DNA of 5,297 nt. Origin: Candidatus Hydrogenedentota bacterium. Lineage in GTDB: Bacteria; Hydrogenedentota; Hydrogenedentia; Hydrogenedentales; SLHB01. This document shows positions 4,702-5,297 of the stretch, one piece after another (within the stretch, counting starts at the first letter, position 1; every line of letters begins with the position of its first letter). Below the pieces are notes generated by a model, which ran no database searches, was not told the origin of the DNA, and worked only from the letters and a program-made list of their open reading frames with translations. The stretch lies in NCBI GenBank assembly GCA_003552765.1, contig PUOI01000435.1:1-5297 (forward strand). The letters run 5' to 3'. The position numbers and the translations under genes were made by a program.

Positions 4702-5297
4702 ATGGATTATTTTGGTTACCAGAACGGCACATTGCATTGCGAACAGGTTTCCATCCCGGATCTAGCGGAAGCCATAGGCACGCCGTTCTATGTATATAGC
4801 AAGACGGCTCTGCTGGATGCGTACCGCGGCATGGACGCAGCCTTCAGTGAGATGGACCATCTCATCTGTTACGCGGTCAAGGCCAATCCCAACTTGACGC
4901 TCAACCGGCTTCTCGCCGAGGCGGGCGCTGGGGCGGAGGTGGTGTCCGGCGGAGAACTTTATAGGGCGCTCCAGGCGGGCTATCCGCCGGAACGCATCGT
5001 CTTTGACGGCAACGCAAAGACGCGGGAAGAGCTTGCTCAGGCCCTTGAGGCCGGTATCTACGCCATTAACGTGGACTCGGATAACGAGCTGCGCGTATTG
5101 GCGAATCTAGCGCAAGAGATGGACCAGAAAGCCCGGATCGGTCTTCGCGTGAATCCGGATGTCAACCCGGATACGCACCCCAAGATCGCCACGGGTTTGC
5201 GTCAGAGCAAGTTCGGCGTGGACCTTTCGAGGGCCGTGGCATGTTACGAGTTCGCCCGCGATCACCCCTATATCGACGCCGTGGGTATTCACGCCCA
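4702..5297 (+). CDS. lysA: Diaminopimelate decarboxylase, N-terminal 198 codons (runs off right edge)
   Basis: This cytoplasmic PLP enzyme removes carbon dioxide from meso-diaminopimelate to give L-lysine, the last step of the lysine pathway. The visible part is the alpha/beta-barrel half of a fold-type III decarboxylase. Key points are the N-terminal AEAIGTPFYVYS (23-34), the PLP-binding lysine Lys60 in YAVKANPN (58-64), GAGAEVVSGGEL (75-86), FDGNAKT (101-107), LRVNPDVNPDTHPKI (148-162) and TGLRQSKFGV (164-173), which is characteristic of LysA rather than of ornithine or arginine decarboxylases. The sequence stops just within the VGIHA segment (194-198), before the glycine-rich phosphate loop and the C-terminal beta domain with its catalytic cysteine. 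The full protein is normally a little over 400 residues, so about half is present. ATG 4702 fits the family N-terminus; only a weak GGA precedes it. No defect is seen in the visible half. Confidence 0.95.
   Translation, partial: MDYFGYQNGTLHCEQVSIPDLAEAIGTPFYVYSKTALLDAYRGMDAAFSEMDHLICYAVKANPNLTLNRLLAEAGAGAEVVSGGELYRALQAGYPPERIVFDGNAKTREELAQALEAGIYAINVDSDNELRVLANLAQEMDQKARIGLRVNPDVNPDTHPKIATGLRQSKFGVDLSRAVACYEFARDHPYIDAVGIHA

Overview
The window is about 60% GC by eye and reads like a chromosomal stretch from a free-living, lineage-rich environmental bacterium. The mix of a secreted DUF4091-type protein, a NatB permease fused to a CPBP protease, and long intergenic regions carrying GC-rich palindromes fits Planctomycetota or Hydrogenedentota-like groups. 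That assignment is inference from gene content only; there is no rRNA or marker gene that could settle it.

Layout. (1) Bases 1-566, minus strand: the N-terminal 188 codons of a probable exported carbohydrate-associated protein of the DUF4091 type, running off the left edge. (2) Bases 567-879: a 313-base gap packed with palindromes. It holds a GTAG-headed REP/BIME-like inverted pair (681-765), a second strong hairpin (767-797), and a third hairpin followed by a T-tract that looks like the terminator of the next gene (795-854, minus). (3) Bases 880-1386, minus strand: an unrecognised 168-residue protein with four membrane segments and a good ribosome binding site. (4) Bases 1387-1739: a divergent control region with a leader hairpin on the minus side and a candidate promoter for the plus-strand operon. 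(5) Bases 1740-4564, plus strand: a two-gene operon with an ATGA overlap, encoding a NatA-type ABC ATPase and a NatB-type permease fused to a CPBP (CAAX-protease-like) domain. (6) Bases 4702-5297, plus strand: the first 198 codons of diaminopimelate decarboxylase (lysA), cut by the right edge.

The two ABC genes should work as one exporter: a nucleotide-binding subunit driving a permease that also carries an intact intramembrane protease active site. lysA is lysine/peptidoglycan-precursor housekeeping and is probably transcribed separately. The left-hand minus-strand genes show no functional link to the exporter.

I did not find a convincing new multi-gene system. The most interesting signals are the REP-like palindrome cluster and the permease-protease fusion, the latter being a known but functionally uncharacterised architecture.
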